The position numbers and the translations under genes are program-made. Positions 12,146 through 23,645 of a DNA stretch of 64,000 bases are shown here, piece after piece. This DNA comes from Manduca sexta. Its lineage: Eukaryota; Arthropoda; Insecta; Lepidoptera; Sphingidae. The notes beneath the pieces are model-generated. The model had not been told where the DNA came from and ran no database searches. It worked only from the letters and a program-made list of their open reading frames with translations. Each line of letters starts with the position of its first letter. The stretch's first letter is position 1. Location: contig NW_023591899.1 of assembly GCF_014839805.1 (NCBI RefSeq), positions 1-64,000 on the forward strand. The letters run 5' to 3'.

Positions 12146-12554
12146 TATTATGTTTTATTACTAACATTTTTTTTAAATAAGTTTTTTTTTTGGCGGTACC
12201 TGCATGAGTCTTTTTCGGAATAAAGTGCCAAAGAAAATTTTCTCCAGATAAAAAGTTACTATATTTTGCTCGAGGCTCTAGCCCTATGGAAATTTCTTCA
12301 TGGATATAGTTGTCTTGTAAAGTTTTCCGACATAAAAGTTACCTATAATATGTTAATCGGGGATATGTTTCTATTCGGATGCCAAATTTCACTTGGAATA
12401 TTGTATTTATTTTGATAGTATGTTAAATGTATTAACACTTCTGATTAACTAAGTTTTAATTGTGAACAAGACTAATATTTTCTTTGTAGTTAGAGATCTT
12501 TTGGGAACATTGAAAAGATATAAAATAGATTGATTTTATATTATAATGAAATAT

Positions 12555-12847
12555 CTTTATCTACATATATAAAAATGAATCCCTACTTCCCTTGGTCGCG
12601 CCATCACGCGTGAACGGCTGGACCAATTTTACTATTTTTATTTTGTTTTATTTGTTATTGTCAGGAGAAGGTTCTTATGAAAGAAACAATTCAAAAAACT
12701 GCGCGGAAAATTAGAAAATTTAAGAAAACTTAACGAAAATATTAATTTTATATCACTGTCAATTGTTTGAAATATCTGTCAGCGATTGACAGAAAGCGCG
12801 CTGCAAATTCATAGTTAAGACGGGACAACGTCTGTCGGATCAGTAGG
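12555..12847 (+). mobile_element. Helitron-like non-autonomous element
   Basis: Starts TATATAAAAATGAATCCCTA then CTTCCCTTGGTCGCGCCATC. Ends with GACGGGACAACGTCTGTCGG then ATCAGTAG, an imperfect hairpin close to a CTAG-type terminus. Minus-strand copies lie at 43424-43710 and 46329-46635. Confidence 0.6.
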
Positions 12848-13504
12848 TTGATTCCCTATGCTACTCGCGATAACACACCGTAAACGCGTGTTGTCAAAAC
12901 AAGCTCTAAACACAAACGCGTTTCATACACGCGCCACGATGTGTAATTGAAAAATAGGTATTGTGTATGCCGTACGATAGGTTGTCTATGCTTAATATTT
13001 TTATATTACGATGTGTTAATGCGTTCAGAAATCTTTCATCCCCTCGAATCGGCAAGTATCGGTTTTTGAAAAGGCTTTTTTGTTTGTATTCGTGATATTA
13101 AATGATGTAACTCGAATAAATCACTGCCAAACTTTATTTAATCCCATTTTTGTATATACTTAAATGTAAGAAACATGAAAGGAATATAAAAATAATTTAA
13201 AAATTTCTGTAGACTGTGATTGTTTTCAAACGAAAAAATATAACTTCAAAATGATTGTCAAATGTCAATGTCATAGACTTATTTACTTGATTTGTTTACT
13301 AAAGCCACATTTTAAAAATTGAATTGAATTGATATATTTAATGCTACTGAAGATTTTACACGAATGCTGTTATATGAGTAATAGTAAATGCTGTTGTGCT
13401 AATGCAGTTTGTGCTAAATTGGCGCTAACAACATATATTAAGAGGAATTCTACGGACCTTCCATCATAAAATTTGTTGCAAAATCGTTAAGGCATTAACT
13501 CAAT

Positions 13505-13820
13505 TTTTTTTTTTATTTAGTTAAATAATGTGACGAGGATGCCGTTTATCTGATGATAAGCGATACGACCGCCCATAAACAGTTACAATGCCATCCGGAA
13601 CTTTGAATTGCAAAGCACTATGTGACGTTCCACAGTAGGTTTTCAGAATGAGACAAAGATTTTAGGTCTTATAAAGTAATTACGCTAGTTACAATTTCCT
13701 CTAAACTGGTACACATCAGTGCATGGACACAGTTTAACTTGGCTATAGAAACAGACATTGCCGTAGACACCTTATAACTATCAAGACAGACATTCACATA
13801 TAACAGACTTACCACCAATA
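13505..13820 (+). repeat. Dispersed repeat A (GCGATACGACCGCCCATAAACAG)
   Basis: One of five copies sharing CTGATGRTAAGCGATACGACC...CACCATC...ATTCCAC and ending AGACTTACCACCA. Diverged here in the middle. Probably the non-coding end of a LINE or a LINE-mobilised short element. Confidence 0.6.
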
Positions 13821-14075
13821 ATTAAAATAAGTAAAACAAAAGAGAGAAATATAAATACAAATTACTTCAGAGATTATGTTTTATTAGTCGGACAGCGTTT
13901 CGCCTTATACTAGTGCACACAATTGAATGTCCATTGAAATTAATGCCTTGGGTTTTTATACCAGTCATTTAACAGTTGGATGTCATGTCACGAACAATCA
14001 ACGGCGGACCATAAGCAATATTGATACTGCTGGCTGGCTCGAGTGGAAGTTGCGGCATTCAACCTCCGTGGCATG

Positions 14076-14230
14076 GCTTTAGCTTTGGCTGTGGCTGTGG
14101 CTGTGGCTGTGGCTGTGGCTGTGGCTTTGGCTTTGGCTTTGGCTTGGCTTTGGCTTTGGCTTTGGCTTTGGCTTGGCTTTGGCTTTGGCTTTGGCTTGGC
14201 TTGGCTTTGGCTTGGCTTTGGCTTGGCTTA
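14076..14230 (+). repeat. GGCTTT/GGCTGT hexanucleotide microsatellite
   Basis: About 150 bp of TGGCTG, TGGCTT and shorter GGCTT units. It keeps long open frames on both strands (Ala/Leu/Gly/Phe or Lys/Pro/Gln repeats) that are by-products of the repeat. Confidence 0.95.
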
Positions 14231-14330
14231 ACACGTGGCTGCATGGCTGGCTTTGCTTGGCATGTGCTGCGTTGTAACATAAGTGTATATTGCCTATTAA
14301 ACGTTATTTTTAAAAATTTATAGCTATATT

Positions 14331-15720
14331 ACCTAGTAACTTCTATTAGCCGCTCAACCGGCATTAATCTTTTTGGAATAAAAAGTACTCTATTCAATCC
14401 ACAGCTCACTGTCTGAGTACCATATTTCATACACATTCATTTAGTTATTAAGGTGAAACTGATTAATTAACAAACATTCAAACTCATGTATAGAAATTTT
14501 ACTTAAGTATATTATGTTATCTAAGACTGAACAACAAATAAAAAATAAAACAAAAATAATGTGTTGTTAAAACTGAGTATATTTTACTATTATTTATTTG
14601 GAATATCTTGCATTACATTCACTATCCTGTAAAAGAAATTATTTTATTATTACATTTGATATTATCAGTTTTGTTAACATTAGTATTCAATGTAAGATGC
14701 CTTTGGTCTCCTAAAATAAAAAAGGAAATGTTTGTACAAACAATTTTAGATTTAACATGATTACATACTTTTGTTTGTAATTGTGTAAAATTATTGGGAT
14801 TACCTACATGAAATTTTTGCTTTGTTTCCTGGATCGATATTCACATTTAGAAGATTTTGATATTTAATTTAAAGCTGCCTAAGCCCTTGATTAAGACGTC
14901 TACCAATTACTTATAACAACAATAATGTATAACTAGTAAAAATTTCTTCAGTAATCTTTATTGTTATCAAACTTTATAGGTACAAAACTTTCACCACAAA
15001 GAAACTACATAGTATTAATTGTAATGTACATAATTAAGAAAACATTGTTTAAAAAGATACCTTCATTAGTGTTTTATATTTGTTTGGCCTATCTATTTAC
15101 TAATAGAAATATTACATCGAAGTAATAAAAATAAACTTGATTGACCTCAATTGTTGTCAAAAGTCGGGTTGCCAGTAGTAAAGTAGCTTATTTTTCACCG
15201 CTGAGCCCATAACACAAATTTGACTATCAAGATACAAAAACATAGGTTTGAATATTAATTCGATCATTTAGGATTTATGTTTGTTTTATTATCTGATAAG
15301 GTAGAATATTATATTTGAGTTTTCACGATGTAAAGAGGATACTATCGTCAATAGAAATTATACAGTCGTTGTATCTAAATAATTAATTTGTCTAAACGCG
15401 CATAGACGCGCTGGATTGCCGCACGTTATTTTGACAATTCGTAACATGCCCGTAAGGCGGATGTGTCACACCTCATCGTGTTCATGAAATGTCAAATTAG
15501 CATCCAGAATACTCTTACACAGTCATAACGAAACACGCCGTGTTACAAGTTCGACATTGTCGTAGAGAATCATGCCCCTGGTAGTAATATAATATATTTA
15601 TGTTGCTACGGAGTTGTCACATATCTGAGATTTATATAGATTCGTAAATTTTAATCACTGCGCCACAGAGGCATTTAAATATTTATATAAAAACGAATAA
15701 CGATTGATAAAAAACGTGTA
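14331..15720. other. Spacer downstream of the carbonic anhydrase-related gene
   Basis: Very AT-rich; no exon, repeat boundary or RNA gene recognised. Confidence 0.5.
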
Positions 15721-15726
15721 TTTAAT
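15721..15726 (-). terminator. Possible polyadenylation signal ATTAAA
   Basis: ATTAAA on the minus strand, about 100 bases after the TAG of the carbonic anhydrase-related gene. It is the common variant of AATAAA; no canonical AATAAA is seen closer. AT-rich sequence makes chance occurrence likely. Confidence 0.25.
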
Positions 15727-15824
15727 ATTTCTAGAATGGTAGAGTTATTACTATAAGTTGCATTCGTGTAGTAAAAAATGCAGCCATCTATGTATGATTT
15801 TAAGAATACAAATATGTATGAAGT

Positions 15825-15935
15825 CTATCCGAAAAAATATGTTTTTCTGTCGTTCATAGGTTGGAGTCGTCTAATCAGTAGCTTCATGGGTTCATTGTAA
15901 GGGTTCGTGAGCTTATGAGCCGCTTTCACTATATT
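15825..15935 (-). CDS. Carbonic anhydrase-related protein, last coding exon
   Basis: The exon begins after a good acceptor (TTTTCAG at 15936-15942) and encodes 36 residues followed by TAG at 15825-15827. The peptide starts NIVKAAHKLTN and ends RRLQPMNDRKTYFFG. The R-x-x-Q-P-hydrophobic-N-x-R pattern is the usual C-terminal signature of alpha-carbonic anhydrases (RPxQPLNGR). Reading phase 0 matches the donor of the exon at 16352-16564 across a 416-bp intron. The protein stops soon after this motif, with no obvious C-terminal membrane anchor or GPI-signal stretch. High confidence that this is the terminal coding exon. Confidence 0.9.
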   Translation of the reverse strand, partial: NIVKAAHKLTNPYNEPMKLLIRRLQPMNDRKTYFFG

Positions 15936-16351
15936 CTGAAAAGAAACTGTGTTTAAAATGAACTTGATTTTTTTTCTAAAGTCGAAGAATAGTCTTAAAT
16001 AGATTATAATCGTCGAAAAACATTGGTTAAATCGAAATTGTTTCGACGATTTAGCGAATATCGTATATAGTTACAATTTGGACACAAATATTTGAAGACA
16101 TTCGTTTTTATAAATTATCGAGCAAATATCATTACATTTCGAATAGTTTTCGCGTATATTTTGAACGACATTGAATTATATATAAGTAATTGCAAAAAAC
16201 ATTATTTTGCAAAGAATAAAATGTCCTATTGCTTATATTTTGCTAACAAAGATACAAACACGAAACGAAGAAAAATGGATAATCTCCGACTAATAAAAAA
16301 AGACGAACCAAATAAATAACTTACTTTTTAATTCAGTAATAAAACACTTAC

Positions 16352-16564
16352 TCTTTCTACAGGCAAACTGCGAGCTCTAACGAACCACAGAACAGCTTCC
16401 GTACAAGGGGGATAAGTCAATGACCCCTGGTAGGTAACGTACTCTTGGAATGGTGGGGTGAAGAACCCAATAGAATGGGCTGGTATGGAATAATTATTTC
16501 CAGGCCTTTTGCTCGTAGCCGCTTTCAAGATGCTCTTCAGGCCTTGTTGAGTGCGATTTGTGAA
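16352..16564 (-). CDS. Carbonic anhydrase-related protein, exon with the GSLTYPPC motif
   Basis: 213 bp, 71 codons, phase 0 at both ends, with acceptor TTTTCAG and donor AGA|GTAAGT. The peptide runs from FTNRTQQGLKSIL to ARSLPVER. Its centre, EYVTYQGSLTYPPCTEAVLWF, matches the family consensus Y.GSLTTPPC.E.V.W. The gatekeeper Thr199 (human CA2 numbering) is present, Thr200 is replaced by Tyr, and the Cys after PP, which pairs with the FPEC cysteine in secreted members, is kept. It follows the exon at 21290-21537 directly: the join LAFLGIVNIYK|FTNRTQQGLKSIL keeps the family spacing, so no exon appears to be missing in between. I infer an extracellular protein from the cysteine pair. Confidence 0.93.
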
Positions 16565-16779
16565 CTGAAAATAGTATTATTGTCTGATTTGTATAGCGTA
16601 TTTGAAAAATGTGATGATTGTTTGATTTGATTTTCAGTACAGAAATTTAATAATAGGAATAATTAGTTAGTGAATTGTTGTGTTCGACTGTCTAGAAATC
16701 TGTCAAAATTTATCTATAATTTTTTTTTCTCTCGCGTCGGCTTGGCGCGGTTTGTGCATCTGCCAAATTTATAATATTT

Positions 16780-16950
16780 ATTTATTTTTATTTATTTCAT
16801 AGCTTTATTGTACACTATAAACAAAACACAGTGCTTAATATTAAAACAATAAAGGCTGAAAGGAGGTACAATTGGCGGTCTTATCACTCGAGGCAATCAT
16901 ACAGACAACCATTGGATTGAATAATTATAATTGAAAAATGATTCAAATTA
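16780..16950 (+). repeat. Old dispersed repeat piece in the intron
   Basis: AACAATAAAGGCTGAAAGGAGG then TACAATTGGCGGTCTTATCA resembles a common Lepidopteran LINE tail. Lies in the 4.7-kb intron between 16564 and 21290. Confidence 0.4.
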
Positions 16951-17066
16951 CTTATGAGAGTAGCCAGAGAATAGAATTTGTCCTACAAAATATAGCGGTA
17001 GGCTTGTCTCCCAACACCTAAAAGACTTTTGCTCTCTTAGAACGTGGCAAAAAACACGTCACGAAA

Positions 17067-17164
17067 GTCCATGTCGTGTTATTGTAATTGGTCGGGGGAC
17101 TAACACATGAGTCACGTGTTAGTCTCTCGACGAATCAAAATCACTATAATTACACGACATGGAC
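17067..17164. mobile_element. Long imperfect palindrome (foldback element)
   Basis: GTCCATGTCGTGT...CTAACACATG pairs with CACGTGTTAG...ACACGACATGGAC over nearly the whole 98 bp, with a short centre. Intronic in the carbonic anhydrase-related gene. Confidence 0.7.
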
Positions 17165-17526
17165 ATTCATGTCGTGTTTGTTATACAACATTCTAGAAGG
17201 GCAGACTTGCTCCTGGTAATATTAAAATAAGAAATCTATAAAAAACAAGTAAACAACAGTACTATGTTACATTGAATACTCTCAGAACATAAAAGGCAGT
17301 ATCGATAATTAATATAAATAAAGATAGTGTCACCGAACTTTCTTCGAGATCAGAAGCATAAATAACGTTTTCAAATTGGGCTAATAAAACATCAACTAAT
17401 ATGATTTTCGGCGAATTTAATGTTTTCTGATGAATTACGCAATCATCGAGCTTACACAAAACTTTTCTAAGGGATCGGATATAAGATTAATATATTCTAT
17501 TACAGTAATGGGACATCATAAAAAAG

Positions 17527-17850
17527 CGGCGATAGCCTAGTTGGGTGTGGAACGGACTGCCAAGACGAATGTCCGCAGGTTCAAATCACAAGGGCACACA
17601 CCTCTGACTTTTCTAAAATCATGTGTGTATTCTTTGTGAATTTATCGTTCGCTTTAACGGTGAAGGAAAACATCGTGAGGAAACCTGCACATCTGAGAAG
17701 TTCTCTATAGGAATTTCGAAGGTGTGTGAAGTCTACCAATCCGCACTAGGCCATCGTGGTGGACTAAGGTCTAATTCCTCTCAGTAGTAGAGGAGGCCCG
17801 TGCTCAGCAGTGGGCAAGTATATAATACAGGGCTGATATTATTATTATTA
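17527..17850 (+). mobile_element. Full-length tRNA-derived SINE with target duplication
   Basis: Head GCGGCGATAGCCTAGTTGGG, B box CAGGTTCAAATC, body CGTGAGGAAACCTGCACATC and tail ACAGGGCTGATATTATTATT. The 13-bp target duplication TAATGGGACATCA is seen at 17506-17518 and 17856-17868, as expected for target-primed reverse transcription. Best copy of the family in the window. Confidence 0.9.
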
Positions 17851-18259
17851 TATATTAATGGGACATCAGGCATAATTTACCTAACTTCTTACTTATTATA
17901 ATATTCAATTTAAATATCTAGACACAAGAGGCCGAACCATGGTTGCCGAAACTCGATATAGATATTTGATGATGAATATTTTATCAGAACACAACGCCAT
18001 ACGATAATAATAATAACAAATATGTTATAAATTACCAAAACAATGCACGACAAATGGGAATTGTGATATAAATGCTATTTTCTGAAAGCAATGAAAATCT
18101 CATTAAGATAATATCGGTATTAAAAGAATGATGCCTTTCGTGACACAACGCAAATTATTTGCAATATTTATTGCACCCGTGCGATTTCTTTCACATCAGA
18201 TGGCTAATGGCCTGTAACGACCGTGTGTGACAAACATTATTCTCGATATTAAAATTCAC

Positions 18260-18505
18260 TGACTGTCTCAGTAGCGTAGTTGGTACGGTACGACTGCAAT
18301 GTTGAGGTCTCAGGTTCGATTACCAGGTCGGGCAGTGATATTGGGTTTTTCTACGTATCAAGAATTTTGGAATTTATGCCCCAAATGGCGATATGTTCGC
18401 CCCCTATCACATCGCAGGACAGAATACAGGCGGCGAAATGCGGGTGCACTAGTTGCGCCTTTGCCTACTCCTTCGGGTATAAAAGGCGTGAGCATGTGTT
18501 TAAAA
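18260..18505 (+). mobile_element. Second SINE family, plus-strand copy
   Basis: Head CTGTCTCAGTAGCGTAGTTGG, B box CAGGTTCGATTACC, and body ending CTACTCCTTCGGGTATAAAA then GGCGTGAGCATGTG. The related minus-strand copy is at 2139-2392. Intronic. Confidence 0.6.
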
Positions 18506-19870
18506 GTCATGCTGATTCCATTATGTATTTTAAACGTAAGAGATCTCATTAATATTGTACTTGTGAAAATTTTTAGGGCGTTACGATGTTTGTTTGAAGT
18601 AAACGCCGAAACTGCTGAACGGATGAAATTTAGCATTCAGGTACATCATAACCCAAATTTACGTATAGGCTACATGTACACACACTTGTACTTTGATTTA
18701 AGGGAAGGTGTATTACGTGAAAGAATTCGCGAGCAACATCTAATATTAAAAATATTTTTCAAACTGAGACTTATTTTTCAGAGTTCTCCAGAGACGTTGG
18801 CGACAAACGGAAGGTGTCGAGCAATATCGAACTTTATTTACTTGGAAAAATACGTGAAATTGCACTCCTTTTAAATCCAAGATTGAATGCAATAAAATTG
18901 ACGACTCGCCTTGTAAAACGATCTTTGGGGACCTGTTTGCTGGATAAACGATTGAAAGTGATTTTTTCTTTCAAAAAACAATCCCACGAGTAAAGCATTC
19001 GAGAATATATCAAGAATTTGTTTGTTTGAATTTGTTGTATAGACAATCTTACTTCTTACATAAAAAAAAACGAAAATATTTCGATGTTTGTTGGAGTAAA
19101 TGGAAAAACCGCTGTGCTGATTCAGACGAAATTCGTCAGTCTGACCATGTCCTTGATCACCATATTATGATAATATTTATTCCAGAAAGGTACACTTAGC
19201 ACTTTAAAGTAAACTAAAGTCATAATAGTATATAGTTCTTTAAAATAAAGTAGCACTTTCATATCGGAAAGTCATTCACCTTTTTTTTCATGTTTGTATA
19301 TTTTATACTAACCAGGGAAATAAAAAACTTGCTTTGTAGGGTGTCACTTTTGCTTTATCTTTTAAAGTTAACGTTTTTAGTACAAGTATTTATTTTTTCT
19401 CTGACATGGCGACGTTTTTCTCAGGGTATAAATTTGACCTTGACTCCAATGACTACCTTATACATTGTACCTACGATACATTTTTACTTTGATAGATATT
19501 GAATGATTTGAACTGTGTACCTTTATTCATTAGCTTTAGAAGCACTCACCTATATTTTCATAAGCCATGATGTTGATGGCCGCCTCAAAATCAACACAAT
19601 CACAATTCTGAATGCATATTAATTATATCTACCGGAACGCTAATTAGAAACTACTGTGAGCCTAAAATAACAAAGAGTCAACCGCATGCTCCTAGTGTTA
19701 CTAAATATGAGCTCCATTCTGTATTTAAAGGACAAATTGAAGTCAGGTATTTTGTGATATGACTAAATACTATTTTTCGTCGCCTTACTCTTTAGTCTTA
19801 TTTTTTTATTTCCACATACAACTATTTTACAAGTAATAGGTACAATAGCGTAGTACAATAGTTATTATAC

Positions 19871-20600
19871 AGGGTGTCCCAGAAAGTAGGGTCAAGCGGA
19901 GGTCCAGAGATAGAGCACCCCTTGGGCTACCCGAATCACCCCCATGTATGTTCCGCGATTTTTCATAGTTTTCGAGTTATGAATATTTTTCTGAATTTTT
20001 GAGAATTTTCGATTTGAACGATTAAATGTTTTCTTTTTAAAAAAGTAGAAGACTTATTCGAGATTTTTTTATTGCAACTAAATTTTCATTAGTTTTACTT
20101 TTTTGCTAAAATCAATCAGCTTCGTAACTTTAATGAAAATTATGAAAATATTGGTATAAAATGAAAAACTTACGTTCTATCAATTATAACTTAAATTTTC
20201 TTCTTTAATTTAAAAAAGTAAACAGGTGACTTCGTGGTTCTAAAGTAGGTCAAAAACTTCTCCAGACTCTCAACTTACATATTCATTAAAAAACACAGTC
20301 CTTCATGGTGGCTATTTTGGTTAAAATCAGCCTTAAAAGGTGGAAAATTCTTAAAATTATTATATATGTTTACTGTTCCAGACGTAGTCTTAGACGGTGT
20401 GCTACTAACCGTAGTTTTCAATACACTTCACGATAGCTATTCGATCAATCGCGAAAATGGGCCAATCAGAAAAACCTTTTTAACATGCTTACAAATGATT
20501 GATTTTGGGCGATTTTTTCTTTTTCACATTTTTTATTACTTCACGTGCCTTACATTACGCATCTGACGATCTATCTTCTCCTGACACCTTATACTTTGCA
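19871..20600 (+). mobile_element. Decayed transposon with an ACAGGGTGTCCCAGAAAG end
   Basis: Starts TACAGGGTGTCCCAGAAAGT, a terminus seen on many arthropod transposons, then long AT-rich sequence without intact frames. No matching opposite terminus found, so the right limit is uncertain. Confidence 0.4.
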
Positions 20601-21289
20601 CGTATCATAACTTTAAAGTAAGCCCATGCAGACGAAAGTTCGGGTGTATCATGATCTGCCGTGTTCTAAAAAATACCTCCAACATAACCATTTAGAATCA
20701 ACGGGTTGGAGTAATAGACTCCAAGAGTGACGCGACCGTACACGATCCTAAATGATTGGATAATGATGTCCATACCGGACTTGATGACTATTAAACGGGA
20801 AACGACAAGGAACTGTTTGCTGATGAATTGAGTCCCAACGACTATGATGATGGAGACTTGATCCCAATTCTAGTTGGACACGTCGATTTCGATGACCACG
20901 GATCAATAGTTTGAATATAAAAATAATAAATAGAAATATATTTTAAACCTACAGACATTCATTGAACTTGCTGTCATACTTCTTGGCAGTCCATCCCACT
21001 CCCAACTAGGTTATTGCCGCTATTATGGTTTGAATAAAGCAATCGAAATAATTTGTAAGCACGTCAGACGTACATCATACGCGTATCATATTTTCTCTCA
21101 TTCGTGGAGTTCTACCGAATAGATCATCCTGCACAGATGCAGTAACTTTTCAACTTTGCAAATTCAAAACGTGACCGCAATGCAATGTGTGACTAATTAA
21201 TTAAACATAATTACAAATTTCGTTCTGATTCGTCCATTTTCGAATTGAATGCGCTTAGGTTTATTAATCATTAGAAAATAACTTCTAAC

Positions 21290-21537
21290 CTTGTATATAT
21301 TTACAATCCCAAGGAAAGCCAGTTTGTCTCTCGATGCCGCTGCCACGGCATCCTTGAAGGTTTTATACTCAGCAGATATGTGTAGCGCTTGGCTTTCTAA
21401 GGGGTATTGCAGGCCCCCAATCACGTGCTCCGAAGGCCAGTGGAGAGTTAGTGAGTGGAAGAGATATCTTCTGCTATGAGCCGCTCCACCGCATACTAGA
21501 GGTCGGTCTACTTTGTTCCATTTGCCGTAGAGGGTTA
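21290..21537 (-). CDS. Carbonic anhydrase-related protein, zinc-site exon with lost histidines
   Basis: 248 bp (2 bases plus 82 codons). It starts in phase 1 after TTATTTCAG and ends in phase 0 at AAG|GTTAGA, a weaker donor. The peptide reads TLYGKWNKVDRPLVCGGA, then RRYLFHSLTLHWPSEH, YPLESQALHISAEY and RDKLAFLGIV. The family has FHFHWG...SEH...ELHLVHWN here. Aligned to human CA2, His94 is Thr, His96 is kept, Gly98 is Pro, Glu106/His107 (SEH) and Glu117 are kept, and His119 is Gln. The loop before SEH is about six residues shorter than in CA2. With two of three zinc ligands missing, catalysis is not expected. What is seen: the substitutions. Inferred: a carbonic anhydrase-related protein with a binding or structural role. 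Confidence 0.93.
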
Positions 21538-21627
21538 CTGAAATAAGACATTTAGAAGCAATGAAGGGTTTTGTTTTATGCAGACCATAATTTTCGACCT
21601 ACCGTTGTACTTCAATTATAGTAATCT

Positions 21628-22045
21628 AGTTATTTTAAATGCAGAAAAAACGTTGTACCTTTTTTTACAAGCACGCACGGAACAGTGTGAGATTTGGTAT
21701 GAGTAAAGTTCATATAAAGGAGTGTAGAAAAATAAAATGTACGTATCCTTAATATATACTAGAATAATAGGTATATTAAATTCGGCGGTCGAATTTCAAG
21801 CACTAGACGATCATTAGTTATGATAATTAATACACAAGTTATTTTAAATGGAGAAAAAACGTTGTACCTTTTTTTAAAAGCACGCACGGAACAGTGTGAG
21901 ATTTGGTATGATTAAAGTTCATATAAAGGAGTGTAGAAAAATAAAATGTACGTATCCTTAATATTTACTAGAATAATAGGTATATTAAATTCGGCGGTCG
22001 AATTTCAAGCACTAGACGATCATTAGTTATGATAATTAATACACA
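21628..22045. repeat. Two-copy tandem duplication, 209-bp unit
   Basis: 21628-21836 is repeated at 21837-22045 with only a few differences (ATGCAG/ATGGAG, TACAAG/TAAAAG, GAGTAAAG/GATTAAAG, ATATACT/ATTTACT). It lies in the intron about 90 bp upstream of the acceptor of the zinc-site exon. Recent by its low divergence. Confidence 0.9.
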
Positions 22046-22439
22046 AGTAATTGTTACCAGTAAATTTCGTAAAGAAAACTGTAATGATTTGCAGTATTAA
22101 CAATTAAGTGTGAAAGAAGATTGATAGAAACTATGTCATCGAAAATAATGAGAAAAATGCAATAATTAGCATTCTAATAAATAATTCACATAATATATAA
22201 ACTACTAACTAAGTATCTTTGCCATTGAAAGATATTACGTATAAAATGCGACTAAATCCTGACATAACGATTTCTTCCCTGCAAGGTTGGCTCAAAGATA
22301 TCGTTCTAAAGCCGTAAAGCTGTTCATTGTTCACCTTGTGGCATTAATATTATCGCTGTCTCTGTTTCTTATAGTATTATTGTACAATATTAAGCGTCGT
22401 ATTCACAAACGTTACTTAGCTAAATACGGAGTTTATTAA

Positions 22440-23300
22440 AAATACTAGCTTCCGCTCGCAGCTTCGCCCGCGTGGATTTCGGACTTCAAAAATGGAGCCG
22501 GTCGCGAACGTTCGAGAATGTTCGTTTTACGAAGCTACTCGCTAGGTGATTCGCTAGCCTCTAGGCGCCAAGCAAGCCGCCTGCCTGTGCGTTCGCGACC
22601 TTATATATATACAAAAATAATCCTTATAGCATGATTCAGTATTCACGCATGATGGCTTATTATTAGCGTATTTCATGTATAACTTTGGTGTTTCTATACC
22701 GATTTCTATGATTCTTTTTTATGGAATATTTAATTAATAATGTTAACTTTTATAATTAGGGATGATTGAGAGTGTTATAAACGTAAGAGTAGACAAATAT
22801 AATGAGAATGCTTCGAACTGCTAAGCTATCGGGAGTTACACGTGTTATTGTGAGTCAACCATAAAAGATAGACATATGCTGTGGTTGGATATTTTTTACA
22901 TAATTTTAAGGAGAACATTTCCGTCATACATGATTTCTGTGTAGCTTTAACCATTAAGCTTGCACACGCGACGGAAGCTTAAAAAATGGAGTAACTTCTC
23001 CCGTTTTCCCAACATTTCCCTTCACTGCTCTGCTCCTATTAATTGTAGCGTGATGAAAAGTATACTATAACTAGCACAGGAGTATGACAAATAATTGTAC
23101 CAAGTTTCGTTAAAATCCGTCGAGTAGTTTTTGTTTCTATAACGGTTATACAGACAGACAGACAGACAAAAATTTTACTAATTGTATTTTTGGCATCAGT
23201 ATCGATCCCTAATCACCCCCTGATAGTTATTTTGGAAATATATTTCATGTACAGAATTGACCTCTCTACAGATTTATTATAAGTATAGATATAGATATAG
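22440..23300. mobile_element. Dispersed element with CTAGCTTCCGCTCGC end
   Basis: Opens ACTAGCTTCCGCTCGCAGCTT then CGCCCGCGTGGAT and closes with AGACAGACAGACAGACAAAA...ATTATAAGTATAGATATAG, the two ends of a very common Lepidopteran RTE- or Helitron-related repeat. No coding capacity. Intronic. Confidence 0.5.
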
Positions 23301-23344
23301 ATAGATAACGGGGCGCTGTGATTAGTTAATATTGAGATATATTT

Positions 23345-23645
23345 TTAATATTGCTTTAAATGACAAGACGAGCTTGCCTTTCGCCTGATAGTTAGCAATA
23401 CGACCGCCAATAAACAGCAGTAACACCATTCAACACCTTGAATTCCGAGGCATTATTTAGTATTCCACTGCGTTCGCCATCCTAAGACATGAGATGTTAA
23501 GTCTCATTATGTTCAGTAGTTACTTTGGCTGCAATGTCCTTCCCGGAACACAACTGTGACTACATACACCTGCTTGGCGGCAGAAATAGACATTACGGTG
23601 GTACCTGCCCAGGCAGACTCTCACATATGAAAGACCTACCACCAA
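23345..23645 (+). repeat. Dispersed repeat A, near-full copy
   Basis: GACGAGCTTGCCTTTCGCCTG...CAATACGACCGCC...TTGGCGGCAGAAATAGACAT...AGACCTACCACCA. Reference copy for the family in this window. Confidence 0.65.

Noticed and set aside
14021..14323. Three overlapping open frames of 62-100 codons
   Set aside because: They are produced by the TGGCTT/TGGCTG microsatellite.
18280..18874. Overlapping plus-strand frames of 90 and 191 codons
   Set aside because: They run through a SINE copy (18260-18505) into AT-rich intron sequence; no protein similarity recognised.
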